64,000 nucleotides of DNA from an uncultured Eubacteriales bacterium (GTDB taxonomy: Bacteria > Bacillota > Clostridia > Christensenellales > UBA1242). Under the pieces are notes generated by a model. It was not told the origin of the DNA and made no database searches. It saw only the letters and a program-made list of their open reading frames with translations. Positions 44,845 to 53,691 of the stretch are shown here, in pieces. The DNA lies in NCBI GenBank assembly GCA_900551855.1, contig URXM01000002.1, forward strand, positions 62,001-126,000. Direction: 5' to 3'. Both the position numbers and the translations under genes were made by a program. Position 1 is the first letter of the stretch, and the number at the start of each line of letters is the position of its first letter.

Positions 44845-45945
44845 TTAACCAATCATTCTTACTGGCAAAATCAAATACAAGAATTCGTCTCCTTCAACTG
44901 GGACAATTACGCAAGGATTTGCAGGAGAATTGAAACAGATCTTTACAAACTCATCATTGTTTGCTTTCAAGTTTTCAATGAAGTATCTAGCATTGAAAGC
45001 GATCAAAAGTTCTTTTCCTGTCATGCTTACAGGCACATTTTCTTTTACATTTCCAAGTTCTGAATTTGATGTTATGCAAAGATTCTTTTCTTTGATTTCA
45101 AACTTAACGCAATTTCCTTGTCCAACTTTTGAAAGAAGAGAAGCTCTTTCAAGTGCATCTTCAAATTGTTCTTTGTTGATTACGCAAACAGTTTCGTAGT
45201 TTGCAGCAATGATTTGTTTGTAGTTTACAAAATCACCTTCCAAAAGTCTTGTTGTGAGTTTTGTGTCTCCAAAGTCAACCATCAATGTGCTCTTGTCAAC
45301 ATAAACATTGATCATATCATCGCTGTCATCAAGAATTCTTGAAATTTCAGCCAAGCTCTTTGCAGGGATAACTATGCTCATTGTCAAATTTGAAACGATG
45401 TTCTTTTTAACTTTTGCAAGTCTATAACCATCAAGGGCGATAGCATTCAAAACATTTTTGTCAATATCAAAAAGCACACCTTTCAAAATTGGTCTAGAAT
45501 CATCTACAGCAACAGAGAAAATTGTTTTGTTGATGATTGTTTTCAAATCTTTCTTTGCAATTCCAAAATATTGCATACTTTCAAGTTTTTTGAAACTTGG
45601 ATATTCCAAAACATTATAACATTGAATAATACTTTGGCTGTCATCGTATTTGATGATCATTTGGTTCTTTTCGTTGAGTTCGAGTTCAATCATTTCATTT
45701 GTAAGTTTTTTGATAAACTCAGTGATAAACTTTCCTGGCACAACAGCTTCACCTTCTGTTTTGATGTTGGCCTTGATTTTTTTCTCAATTGAAAGTTCTG
45801 TATCAGTTGCACTCAATGTCAATGTGTCATCTTCTGCAACAATTTTGATCCCTTCCAAAATAGGATTTGTGATTTTGTTTGATATAGCTTTACTTACACT
45901 CAAGAAAGCATCTGAAAGTTCAATTCCGTGACAAGATACTAACAT
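44845..45945 (-). CDS. dnaN: DNA polymerase III beta sliding clamp
   Basis: 366 residues, the standard length. Forms the ring that tethers polymerase to DNA. Family features include VSKAISNKITNPILEGIKI at the start, VVPGKFITEFIKKL, LDGYRLAKVKKNI and the C-terminal SPANPCVIVPVEGDEFLYLILPVR. AAGGAG precedes the ATG. Runs leftward behind dnaA, with oriC between them. Confidence 0.98.
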   Translation of the reverse strand: MLVSCHGIELSDAFLSVSKAISNKITNPILEGIKIVAEDDTLTLSATDTELSIEKKIKANIKTEGEAVVPGKFITEFIKKLTNEMIELELNEKNQMIIKYDDSQSIIQCYNVLEYPSFKKLESMQYFGIAKKDLKTIINKTIFSVAVDDSRPILKGVLFDIDKNVLNAIALDGYRLAKVKKNIVSNLTMSIVIPAKSLAEISRILDDSDDMINVYVDKSTLMVDFGDTKLTTRLLEGDFVNYKQIIAANYETVCVINKEQFEDALERASLLSKVGQGNCVKFEIKEKNLCITSNSELGNVKENVPVSMTGKELLIAFNARYFIENLKANNDEFVKICFNSPANPCVIVPVEGDEFLYLILPVRMIG

Positions 45946-46007
45946 TTTTTTCTCCTTTATTTTTTTTGAAAATCAACAAAAAACATTGATTTTTATCATC
46001 TGTTAGT

Positions 46008-46036
46008 ATTATATCACAGTCGCTTAAAAAAGTCAA
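46008..46036 (-). promoter_or_regulatory. dnaN promoter
   Basis: TTGACT (46031-46036), 17 bp, TATAAT (46008-46013) with a TGA extension, about 57 bp before the dnaN start. Confidence 0.85.
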
Positions 46037-46321
46037 AAATTATTTAATTTTTAATTATTTATTTTTTATTTTTTTCGCCCATGCGCACGCACTATAAAAT
46101 ATTTAATAATTTTTTATTTGAGTAATATCACTCTTAATAAGTCAGTGTGGAAATGTGCATAACTTTGAGTGAATTTATGAATTAACCAACATATAGGTTT
46201 CAACTCTTTGTCAACAACACAATATAGACGATTTCCTGATCATTTTTGATTGTGGATAAGTTTGTGTATAAGTGAGAAAAGTTATACACAATAATTTTTT
46301 AATGTTGACAACTTTTCAAAA
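46037..46321. other. oriC: Probable chromosomal replication origin (oriC)
   Basis: The gap between dnaA and dnaN holds a DnaA-box cluster: a perfect TGTGGATAA at 46251-46259, TGTGTATAA at 46263-46271, TTATACACA at 46282-46290 and a further TGTGCATAA at 46154-46162. Long A/T runs at about 46037-46120 and 46291-46300 could unwind. Core genes left of this point run leftward and those right of dnaA run rightward. I see no good DnaA box in the short dnaA-recF gap. Confidence 0.85.
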
Positions 46322-47668
46322 TTATAAAGTTAAAGAATTTTTTATTTCATTTACAAGAGTTTGAGTTTTCTTGTTGACTTTCAAATCTTGAGTAATTTTG
46401 TCTCTTGAATGCATAATAGTTGTGTGGTCTCTTCCACCAAAAATTTTGCCTATGTTGACAAGTGGAAGGTTTAAAAGTTCGCTGATAAGGTAGATTGCAA
46501 TCATTCTTGGTTCTACAATATCTTTGCTCTTTTTCTTGCCAATTATGTCTTGATAAGAGATGTTGAAATAGTCGCAAACTACAGAAATAATCTTGTCTGG
46601 AGTAAGATCATTTTTGAGTTCTTCTTTTTGATTTGAGAAAATATCTTTGACTTCTTCCATTGTGGCAACCTTCTTTCCAGAAAGTGTTGCAAGGAAGTAA
46701 ACTTCAGAGAGTTTTCCTTCAAGTTCTCTTATGTTTGTGTCTATATGTTCGGCGATATAGTTTATTACATCATCTTCTGCGTAATATTTTTCAAGTTGAC
46801 TCTTTTTGTGAAGAATAGCAATTCTTGTTTCAATATCAGGTTTTTGAATGTCGTGAATAAGTCCACTTGCAAATCTTGTTCTCAATCTGTCTTCCAAAGT
46901 TGCAATTTCCTTTGGTGGACGGTCAGAACAGATGATAACTTGCTTGTTACTTAAAGTCATTTCGTTGAATGTGTGGAAAAACTCTTCTTGAGTTTCTTTT
47001 TTGTTTGAGATAAATTGAATATCATCGACCATCAAAACATCAAGATTTCTATATTTTTCTCTAAATTCCATTATAGCTTTGTTTTTTGTAGGAGAATACA
47101 ACGAAGAAATATAGTCATTTGTAAATTGTTCACAAGTGACATATTTGATGTTCAATTCTGGTTGATATTCTCTTATATAATTTCCAATAGCGTGCAAAAG
47201 GTGAGTTTTGCCTAGTCCGGAACTACCATAAATGAAAAGAGGATTGTATCTTTTTCCAGGGTGTTCTGCAACGGTTCTTGCTGCAGCATAAACAAACTGA
47301 TTGCTTTTTCCAACGACAAAGTTGTCGAAAGTAAATTTTTCAACAAAAGGATTTTTTTCTTCCTTATTTGAAACATTTTTCTCTTCAACTCTGTTGTTTT
47401 TGAGATATTCAATTTCTTCATTAGGATCCAAAACGACAAGTTTTAATGGTTTTCCAACCACTTCAAAACAGCAATCATTGATTTTGTCAATAAAATTTCT
47501 CAAAATTTGATTTTTTGCAGAAACTGATTGTGCTGCGATTATAAAATTATCTTTGTCATCTATTTCAATAGGTTTTATTGTTTTTATCCAAAGCATGAAT
47601 GAAACTGATGAAATACGAAGTTCCAATTTTTCTAATACTTGTTGCCAAATGACACTTATCTCTTGCAT
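46322..47668 (-). CDS. dnaA: Chromosomal replication initiator DnaA
   Basis: 448 residues from the ATG at 47668 (GGAG 6 nt upstream; an upstream in-frame TTG overlaps the ribosome site). Domain I begins MQEISVIWQQ. AAA+ domain III has YGSSGLGKTHLLHAIGN (about 147-163) and VLMVDDIQFI. Domain IV has GGRDHTTIMHSRDKI, which reads the DnaA box. Transcribed leftward away from recF, the reverse of the usual dnaA-dnaN-recF order. Confidence 0.98.
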   Translation of the reverse strand: MQEISVIWQQVLEKLELRISSVSFMLWIKTIKPIEIDDKDNFIIAAQSVSAKNQILRNFIDKINDCCFEVVGKPLKLVVLDPNEEIEYLKNNRVEEKNVSNKEEKNPFVEKFTFDNFVVGKSNQFVYAAARTVAEHPGKRYNPLFIYGSSGLGKTHLLHAIGNYIREYQPELNIKYVTCEQFTNDYISSLYSPTKNKAIMEFREKYRNLDVLMVDDIQFISNKKETQEEFFHTFNEMTLSNKQVIICSDRPPKEIATLEDRLRTRFASGLIHDIQKPDIETRIAILHKKSQLEKYYAEDDVINYIAEHIDTNIRELEGKLSEVYFLATLSGKKVATMEEVKDIFSNQKEELKNDLTPDKIISVVCDYFNISYQDIIGKKKSKDIVEPRMIAIYLISELLNLPLVNIGKIFGGRDHTTIMHSRDKITQDLKVNKKTQTLVNEIKNSLTL

Positions 47669-47739
47669 AATATTCTCCAAAAAAAATTATAAAAATCTTA
47701 CATTAAAATAGTCGGCAAAGATGCGATTTTTATACAAAA

Positions 47740-47768
47740 ATTATAAGTTGCAAAAAATAAATTGTCAA
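47740..47768 (-). promoter_or_regulatory. Perfect consensus promoter of dnaA
   Basis: TTGACA (47763-47768), 17 bp, TATAAT (47740-47745). It stands back to back with the recF promoter; 6 bp separate the two -35 elements. Confidence 0.88.
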
Positions 47769-47774
47769 GCAAGT

Positions 47775-47802
47775 TTGAAATATAAAAATTTTGTGCTAAA
47801 AT
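47775..47802 (+). promoter_or_regulatory. recF promoter, leaderless
   Basis: TTGAAA (47775-47780), 16 bp, extended -10 TGCTAAAAT (TAAAAT at 47797-47802). The recF ATG begins 8 nt past the -10, where transcription should start. Confidence 0.7.
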
Positions 47803-47809
47803 ACATCTG

Positions 47810-48898
47810 ATGAAGATAGAATCACTTGCAATTAGAAATTTTAGAAATTACTCTGACCTTAGTGTAAAGTTTGATGACAAGGTCAATGTTTTTATAGGGA
47901 AAAATGCTCAAGGAAAGACCAATTTGCTTGAAAGCATTTTTTATTGTTGTATAGGCAAAAGTTTTAAATCTTGCAAGGATAAAGATTTGATAAAGTGGGG
48001 AGAAGAAAATTCTTCTATCAAACTTGTTGCAAACAAAAAATATAGAGATGTAGAAATTGATATAAATCTTTTTAAAAGTCAAAAAAAGAGCATAAAAATA
48101 AACAAAACTCCTATTCGCAAGATTGGAGAACTTATTGGAGAAATAAATGTTGTGTTTTTCTCTCCGCAAGAATTGAAACTTGTCAGAGAAAGTCCAGACG
48201 AAAGAAGAAAATTTATGGACATTGATATATCTCAAAACAACAAAAGATATTTTTATCAACTGTCCAGATATGAAAAAATTTTGGCAAACAGAAACAAACT
48301 TTTGAAAAATAGTCAATCAATTGAAACTGTCAAAGAGACTATCGACATTTGGGATAGGGCTCTTATAACTTCTGCAAAATTTATTGCTTTTGAAAGAAAC
48401 AAATTTATCGAACAAATTATGCCATATTCACAAAAAGCACATTCTTATATAAGTGGTGGAAAAGAAAATTTGACATTGAAATATAAATGTGGTTGCGGAG
48501 TGAATTTGGACGAAAAATTTGAAACTTCAATGGATAAGTTGTTGAAAAAAAATCTTGAAAAAGATTACAAACTTGGTTACACAAGCATTGGAGTACACAG
48601 AGATGACATTGACATTTATCTAAACGATGTAGAAGTCAAAAATTTTGGTTCTCAAGGACAACAAAGGACTGTTGCACTTTCGCTCAAACTTGCCGAGCTT
48701 GAAAATATGTTTAACATAAATGGAGAATATCCAATTTTGCTTCTTGATGATGTGTTTAGCGAACTTGACATAGACAGACAAAAAAGGTTGCTAAAGTTTG
48801 TTGACAGAACACAAACTTTCATCACTTGCACAGACGAAAGAAAAATTGAAGGTAAGTTGTATACAATTGTCGATGGAAAAATCTCAAAAACGACTTAA
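47810..48898 (+). CDS. recF: DNA replication and repair ATPase RecF
   Basis: 362 residues. ABC-type ATPase that helps load RecA at gaps. Walker A FIGKNAQGKTNLLESIF (about residues 29-45), the signature around FGSQGQQRTVALSLKLAEL, and Walker B YPILLLDDVFSELD. There is no Shine-Dalgarno sequence; the promoter -10 ends 7 nt before the ATG, so the mRNA is probably leaderless. Divergent from dnaA instead of following dnaN. Confidence 0.96.
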   Translation: MKIESLAIRNFRNYSDLSVKFDDKVNVFIGKNAQGKTNLLESIFYCCIGKSFKSCKDKDLIKWGEENSSIKLVANKKYRDVEIDINLFKSQKKSIKINKTPIRKIGELIGEINVVFFSPQELKLVRESPDERRKFMDIDISQNNKRYFYQLSRYEKILANRNKLLKNSQSIETVKETIDIWDRALITSAKFIAFERNKFIEQIMPYSQKAHSYISGGKENLTLKYKCGCGVNLDEKFETSMDKLLKKNLEKDYKLGYTSIGVHRDDIDIYLNDVEVKNFGSQGQQRTVALSLKLAELENMFNINGEYPILLLDDVFSELDIDRQKRLLKFVDRTQTFITCTDERKIEGKLYTIVDGKISKTT

Positions 48899-48935
48899 AA
48901 TATGAAAAACTTGGTATTTTGAAAACTAATAAATG

Positions 48936-48964
48936 TTGATAAAAAGAGAAAAATATTATATAAT
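48936..48964 (+). promoter_or_regulatory. Promoter of the CvpA-like gene
   Basis: TTGATA (48936-48941), 17 bp, TATAAT (48959-48964), about 35 bp before the ATG. Confidence 0.85.
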
Positions 48965-48999
48965 CAAAAAAATAAAACATATTTAAAAGGAGTCTAAAA

Positions 49000-51933
49000 A
49001 TGGCTGATATAATTATGTGGGTGTCCATAGGTATTTTAGCTTTGTTCCTTATAATAGGGCTTGTATCAGGGCTTGTTAGAGGATTGAAAAGATCTTCATT
49101 GCACTTGTTGTTTTTGGTGATAAGTTTTGTGATCGCATTTTTCATCACAAAACCAGTCACAACAGCAATTCTTGGAATAAAAATTCCTATTGAAGGTCAA
49201 GAATATACTTTGAGTGAATTTATTATTTCAAGTGTGCAGTCAAGTTTTGACATCTCTCAACTTGAATCCGCAACTGAGTTTTTAAACAAATTGCCAAATG
49301 CTATCGTTTCACCAATAATGTTTATTTTGTTGGCTTTGGTTGTCTTCTTTGTTTTTGACATAATTTATCTTATCATTGCAAGACTCTCTTTTGGGAAGAA
49401 AAAAGAAGACTTCAAAAAAGCAAAACCATATCGTGCTTATGGTGGAGTGATTGGACTTGTTGAAGGATTTTTGTTTTTGTTTGTACTTTTTGCACCTTTG
49501 ACATCACTTACAAAAACATATCAAGAAATTGCACAGTTGCCACCAGCAGAAACACAAACTCTTGTCTTGAATGCAAATGAAGAGACAGCAGATGGCACAA
49601 CTGACACACAATCTCAAAAAATGAAAAGTGTTGCAGAAACATTGAAAGATATGGTTCCAGCAGAAGTTTCAGAAGCAATTTTTGCTTACAATGATAGTGT
49701 TGTTGGAAAAATTGCAGGAGCAGGCGGACTTGACAATGCACTTTTTGACGGACTCTCAAATTTTGAAATGGACGGAGAAAAGATAGAATTTAGAAAAGAA
49801 ATTTTGTCTGCAACAGATGTTTATGATGATTTTGTTGTTGTTTACAACAGTGCTATTGACAAAAATTATACTTCTATTGATTTAACAGACTTAAAAACAA
49901 AACTTGAAACATTTTTAAACAACGGACTTTTCAAAACTGTTATTTCTGACACTGTAAACGAAATTGTTGTTAAATTTGACACATTGAAGGATCAGTTAAA
50001 TCTTCAAGATTTACCACAATATGTTTTGGATATAATAGAAGATTTGAATGTTCGTTTTTCAGCAGAAGGATTTGACACTTATGAATATTTGAAGCATGAT
50101 ATTTTAAGTCTTGTAGATGTAGCTGACAAAGTGTTCAAAAGCGATTTGATAAATCAATTTGAAAGCATTCAAAACAGCGATGATATGCTTGTTGATGTTT
50201 TAAATCTTGTTGATAGAAACAGTTTGACAATAAAAGATATTGCACAAAATGTTTTGAAACTTAATATTGTATCTGACACATTTGACACAATTGGCAAAAT
50301 TGCTTCTGACAAAATTGCCGAGAGTATGCAAAACGATCAAGGTCTTGAAATTGCACTCAACACAAATATAGCTGACAAAGAACAAATGATTGATGAAGTT
50401 TTGCAAGCAGTTGATGACTTTATTTCAATAAATGAAAAAGTTAACATTTCTGCTATGATGAAAGCAGAAAATCCAATTGAATACCTCACAAAAATAGATG
50501 ATTTGGATGGCGTTTTGACACAACTTGGAAACACTCTTGACAGCGTAAGAAATCTTGAAATTTTAGTTCTTCCAGCAGATGGTGAAACAAGACCAAACGA
50601 TGTTTATGTGCTTGACAACATCTTGACATTAAACAATTTCAACTTGCTTGGAGATGAAGTATATTTGACTCCAGAAGATGAAACAACAACAAAACTTGAC
50701 ACTTACACAAAACTCTTAAACTTTGTAAAAGCTCCAATTCTTGAATTGCAAAAATTGAATATCACAAACATTGGTGAAAACATGGATTTTGATGTTTTGC
50801 TTGACGGAGTTTTAAGTGGACTTGAAACAAACAAAGATCTTCTTTCTGATATGCTTCTTCCTATTTATCAACTTAACGTTTTAGATTTGAATGAAATGTT
50901 CAATCAAATTGTTGACCAACTTGGAAGTGAAGAAAACACAAACGGAATGATCAATCTTACAAAAGTAAAAGAAGAAGCTGCAACAGCTCCAAAAAACGGA
51001 ATTATGGTTTGGGACGAAGAACTTGGGTATATTGGAGAAGTTTTGGTATCTCTCAACAAAGGCTCTGTAGGGGCAGAAAATGAAACATATCTTGACGCTC
51101 TTCTTTCTGGAAATGTAGAGATGACAGATGTTTTGAATGCTATGATAGAAGATGGTGCAATTTCTGCGACATTAAATCCTGTGTTTAGTGCTCTTGCATT
51201 TGAAGGTTTGACAAATCAAATTTTTGAAATGATTGATGAGTCAATAAATGGTATTACAGGAGTTAAACCAAACACTGTAAACAACCTTACAAATCTTAAA
51301 GCAGAAAAAGATGAAGTTATTGAAATAATTTCAAATTTGCTTGGCATAGTGACAAGTGACAACGAACTTACACTTAAACAACTTGGAAGCATTCTTGATC
51401 AATTGAAAGTCAATGCTTATAATGACGGAGCAAAAGACGGAGTGTTCAACGAAGTGTTTGCAAACTTGATTTGGTATATGACAGGGGAAAACTTAACAGG
51501 AAATTTAAGTTATGATGCAGAACCTGTAAATGATTTCTTTAAAGATGTAAAAGCATATTTGGAAGTATCTGATGCAAATGGATATTACACATATGAAAGC
51601 TATGAAGCAACATTTGAAGAACTTGATGGAGTAATTGATTTTGCTACAACATTAAGTGAAACAATAACAGGAAAAGAATTGACACTTGAAAATGCAGAAG
51701 AATTTATTCAGTCAATCAAATCTGCAATAGATGCATCTGCAACCACAGAAGAAGAACAAGCAAAACTCTTGAACAATGTTGAGAAAATATTGACAGGAAA
51801 TCCTGACAGAGGAAACCTCTTGACAGAAGATCAAATGCAATATAAAGATGCTATTTTGGCAGGAATTGACAAAACTTATGGTGAAGGAAATCTTGTTGGA
51901 ACAGCACTTAAATCTTTGCTTGGATTAAACTAA
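49000..51933 (+). CDS. Giant CvpA-like membrane protein, 977 residues
   Basis: The first 170 residues have four membrane helices with a CvpA (colicin V production) pattern: LIIGLVSGLVRGLKRSS, then about 30-50, 105-130 and FLFLFVLFAPLTSL. The remaining roughly 800 residues are soluble and acidic, rich in Asp, Asn, Leu and Thr, and predicted mainly helical, with no cysteine or recognised catalytic motif. CvpA proteins are typically 160-200 residues, so the tail is a lineage-specific addition. AAAAGGAG precedes the ATG. It lies directly after recF in its own transcript. The function is unknown; an envelope role is inferred. Confidence 0.8.
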   Translation: MADIIMWVSIGILALFLIIGLVSGLVRGLKRSSLHLLFLVISFVIAFFITKPVTTAILGIKIPIEGQEYTLSEFIISSVQSSFDISQLESATEFLNKLPNAIVSPIMFILLALVVFFVFDIIYLIIARLSFGKKKEDFKKAKPYRAYGGVIGLVEGFLFLFVLFAPLTSLTKTYQEIAQLPPAETQTLVLNANEETADGTTDTQSQKMKSVAETLKDMVPAEVSEAIFAYNDSVVGKIAGAGGLDNALFDGLSNFEMDGEKIEFRKEILSATDVYDDFVVVYNSAIDKNYTSIDLTDLKTKLETFLNNGLFKTVISDTVNEIVVKFDTLKDQLNLQDLPQYVLDIIEDLNVRFSAEGFDTYEYLKHDILSLVDVADKVFKSDLINQFESIQNSDDMLVDVLNLVDRNSLTIKDIAQNVLKLNIVSDTFDTIGKIASDKIAESMQNDQGLEIALNTNIADKEQMIDEVLQAVDDFISINEKVNISAMMKAENPIEYLTKIDDLDGVLTQLGNTLDSVRNLEILVLPADGETRPNDVYVLDNILTLNNFNLLGDEVYLTPEDETTTKLDTYTKLLNFVKAPILELQKLNITNIGENMDFDVLLDGVLSGLETNKDLLSDMLLPIYQLNVLDLNEMFNQIVDQLGSEENTNGMINLTKVKEEAATAPKNGIMVWDEELGYIGEVLVSLNKGSVGAENETYLDALLSGNVEMTDVLNAMIEDGAISATLNPVFSALAFEGLTNQIFEMIDESINGITGVKPNTVNNLTNLKAEKDEVIEIISNLLGIVTSDNELTLKQLGSILDQLKVNAYNDGAKDGVFNEVFANLIWYMTGENLTGNLSYDAEPVNDFFKDVKAYLEVSDANGYYTYESYEATFEELDGVIDFATTLSETITGKELTLENAEEFIQSIKSAIDASATTEEEQAKLLNNVEKILTGNPDRGNLLTEDQMQYKDAILAGIDKTYGEGNLVGTALKSLLGLN

Positions 51934-51950
51934 ATAAAATCAAAAACAAG

Positions 51951-51976
51951 AAAGGTGGATAAGTCCACCTTTTTTG
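51951..51976 (+). terminator. Terminator of the CvpA-like gene
   Basis: AAAGGTGGA pairs with TCCACCTTT (4-nt loop), followed by a T-run. Confidence 0.85.
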
Positions 51977-52023
51977 TTGTTAAAAATGTAAGAATTGTGA
52001 TAAAATCATAAAAGAAGGTGAAA

Positions 52024-52962
52024 ATGGAATTTAAACACATACCAGTTATGCTTCATCAAGTTGTTGATGGACTGAATATTAAACCTAATGGAATTTATGT
52101 TGATTGCACTGTTGGTGGAGGTGGTCATTCTTTTGAAGTTGCAAAAAAATTGACAACTGGACATTTGTATGCTTTTGATAGAGACAAAGATGCAATTGAA
52201 AAAAGTTCTAAAACACTGGAAAAGTTTAAAGATAAAGTCACTCTTATAAAGGCAAATTATAAAGAAGCGCCTGATATTTTAAGAGAGAAATTTGGTATTT
52301 CTGAAATTGATGGGTTTATGATTGACTTGGGAGTGAGTTCTTATCAAATAGACGAAGGAGAAAGAGGTTTTAGTTTTGTAAACGATGGTCCTTTGGATAT
52401 GAGAATGGACAAAGAAGAAAATGTTTTGACAGCAAAGGAAATTGTAAACAGTTTTTCTTATGAAGACTTGGTCAAAATAATGAAAGAATATGGAGAAGAA
52501 GAGTTTGCAAGCAGTATTGCAAAAAACATAATCAAAGAAAGAGAAAAACAACCTATTGAAACAACTTTTCAACTTAGGGATATAATAGAAAAAAGTATGC
52601 CAAAAAAGGTTGTGTATTCAAGAGGAGGAGCTTCTAAAAAAGTTTTTCAAGCATTGAGAATTTACATCAACAGAGAGTTGGATGGACTTGATAAATTGTT
52701 AGAAAAACTTATTTCAATGCTTTCAAGTGGTGGAAGAGGTTGCGTTTTGACTTTTCACAGTCTTGAAGATAGAATTGTCAAAAATGTTTTTAAATTGGAA
52801 AGCACAGATTGTATTTGTCCACCAAAAACACCAATTTGCATTTGTGGACACAAAGCAAAAATAAAGCTTGTAAACAGAAAACCAATTGTTGCAGATGATG
52901 AAGAACAAAAAGAAAATTCTAGAAGCACTTGTGCAAAATTGAGAATTGTCGAGAGATTATAA
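52024..52962 (+). CDS. rsmH: 16S rRNA (cytosine-1402-N4)-methyltransferase
   Basis: 312 residues from the ATG at 52024 (AGAAGG upstream; the in-frame GTG at 52018 is inside the spacer). Signatures HIPVMLHQVVDGL, DCTVGGGGHSFEVA (SAM site), DGFMIDLGVSSYQID, SRGGASKKVFQALRI and LTFHSLEDRIVKNVF. Old name mraW, the usual leading part of the dcw cluster. mraZ is absent upstream. The extended -10 TGATAAAAT lies just before. Confidence 0.97.
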   Translation: MEFKHIPVMLHQVVDGLNIKPNGIYVDCTVGGGGHSFEVAKKLTTGHLYAFDRDKDAIEKSSKTLEKFKDKVTLIKANYKEAPDILREKFGISEIDGFMIDLGVSSYQIDEGERGFSFVNDGPLDMRMDKEENVLTAKEIVNSFSYEDLVKIMKEYGEEEFASSIAKNIIKEREKQPIETTFQLRDIIEKSMPKKVVYSRGGASKKVFQALRIYINRELDGLDKLLEKLISMLSSGGRGCVLTFHSLEDRIVKNVFKLESTDCICPPKTPICICGHKAKIKLVNRKPIVADDEEQKENSRSTCAKLRIVERL

Positions 52963-53001
52963 TTTTTTTAGAATACTGAAAAAAGGAGGGAAATATAATA
53001 T

Positions 53002-53688
53002 ATGGAAAGACTTATTGTTGAGAAAGAAGTAGAGAAAAAAGAAGTTGTTACCGAACAAAAACAAGAACAACCAAAAGTATCTATCAAACTCAAACTGAAA
53101 GAAGAGCCTAACAATATAACTCCTTCAACTGAATATTTAAATTCTCTGGACAACAGCATGACAATTGGGGATTTAAAAAGACAGGAAGAAAAGAAAAAAG
53201 AAGAGCAATTCAAGATAGACAAAGAGGTTTTGATTCAACAACAATTTCAACAATCAAAGCAAGAACAACCAAAAGAAGAAAAAACTCAACAAGTCTCTCA
53301 AAAAGTCATTGAAAAACCCAACTATGATTTGATTGAAGAGAACAAAAAAATTGTTAAATTGAAAAAGAAAACAAAAACCAAGAGTGTAAACAAAAAGAAA
53401 GTTGCAAGCATAGCATTAGCGTGCGCTTTGGGAGCGAGTGCTGTTGTGTGTGTTTCAAATGCAATTTTGATTGACAACATGAGTTCTAGTTTTGTTCAGA
53501 TTGACGAAACATACAAACTTAATTTGGCTCAGTATCTACAAAATATTTACAAACTTGACACAGCCAAGAAAGGTATGGAAATAGTGGAAACATATCCAGA
53601 CGATTTGTTGGATGCAGGAGATTTGGGAGAATACAGCAATTGGTTTGATAGACTTTGTTCTTTCTTAGGAGGGTTGTTTGGAGGTTAA
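53002..53688 (+). CDS. Single-pass protein in the FtsL position
   Basis: 228 residues. A charged, Gln/Lys/Glu-rich cytoplasmic tail (about 1-132) is followed by one membrane helix (VASIALACALGASAVVCVSN, about 135-155) and about 70 residues outside. Its position between rsmH and the division PBP is where FtsL normally lies, but FtsL is about 100-130 residues with an extracellular leucine zipper that I do not see. GGAGG is about 10 nt before the ATG. Its 3' end contains the ribosome site of the next gene. Confidence 0.75.
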   Translation: MERLIVEKEVEKKEVVTEQKQEQPKVSIKLKLKEEPNNITPSTEYLNSLDNSMTIGDLKRQEEKKKEEQFKIDKEVLIQQQFQQSKQEQPKEEKTQQVSQKVIEKPNYDLIEENKKIVKLKKKTKTKSVNKKKVASIALACALGASAVVCVSNAILIDNMSSSFVQIDETYKLNLAQYLQNIYKLDTAKKGMEIVETYPDDLLDAGDLGEYSNWFDRLCSFLGGLFGG

Positions 53689-53691
53689 AAT

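Noticed and set aside
47323..47329. TGTCGAA core inside dnaA
   Set aside because: It lies in coding sequence (FDNF region) and such 7-mers are expected several times by chance here; the same applies to copies within the surface-protein repeats.
47669..47809. Origin in the dnaA-recF gap
   Set aside because: Only weak DnaA-box resemblance there; it is taken up by two back-to-back promoters.
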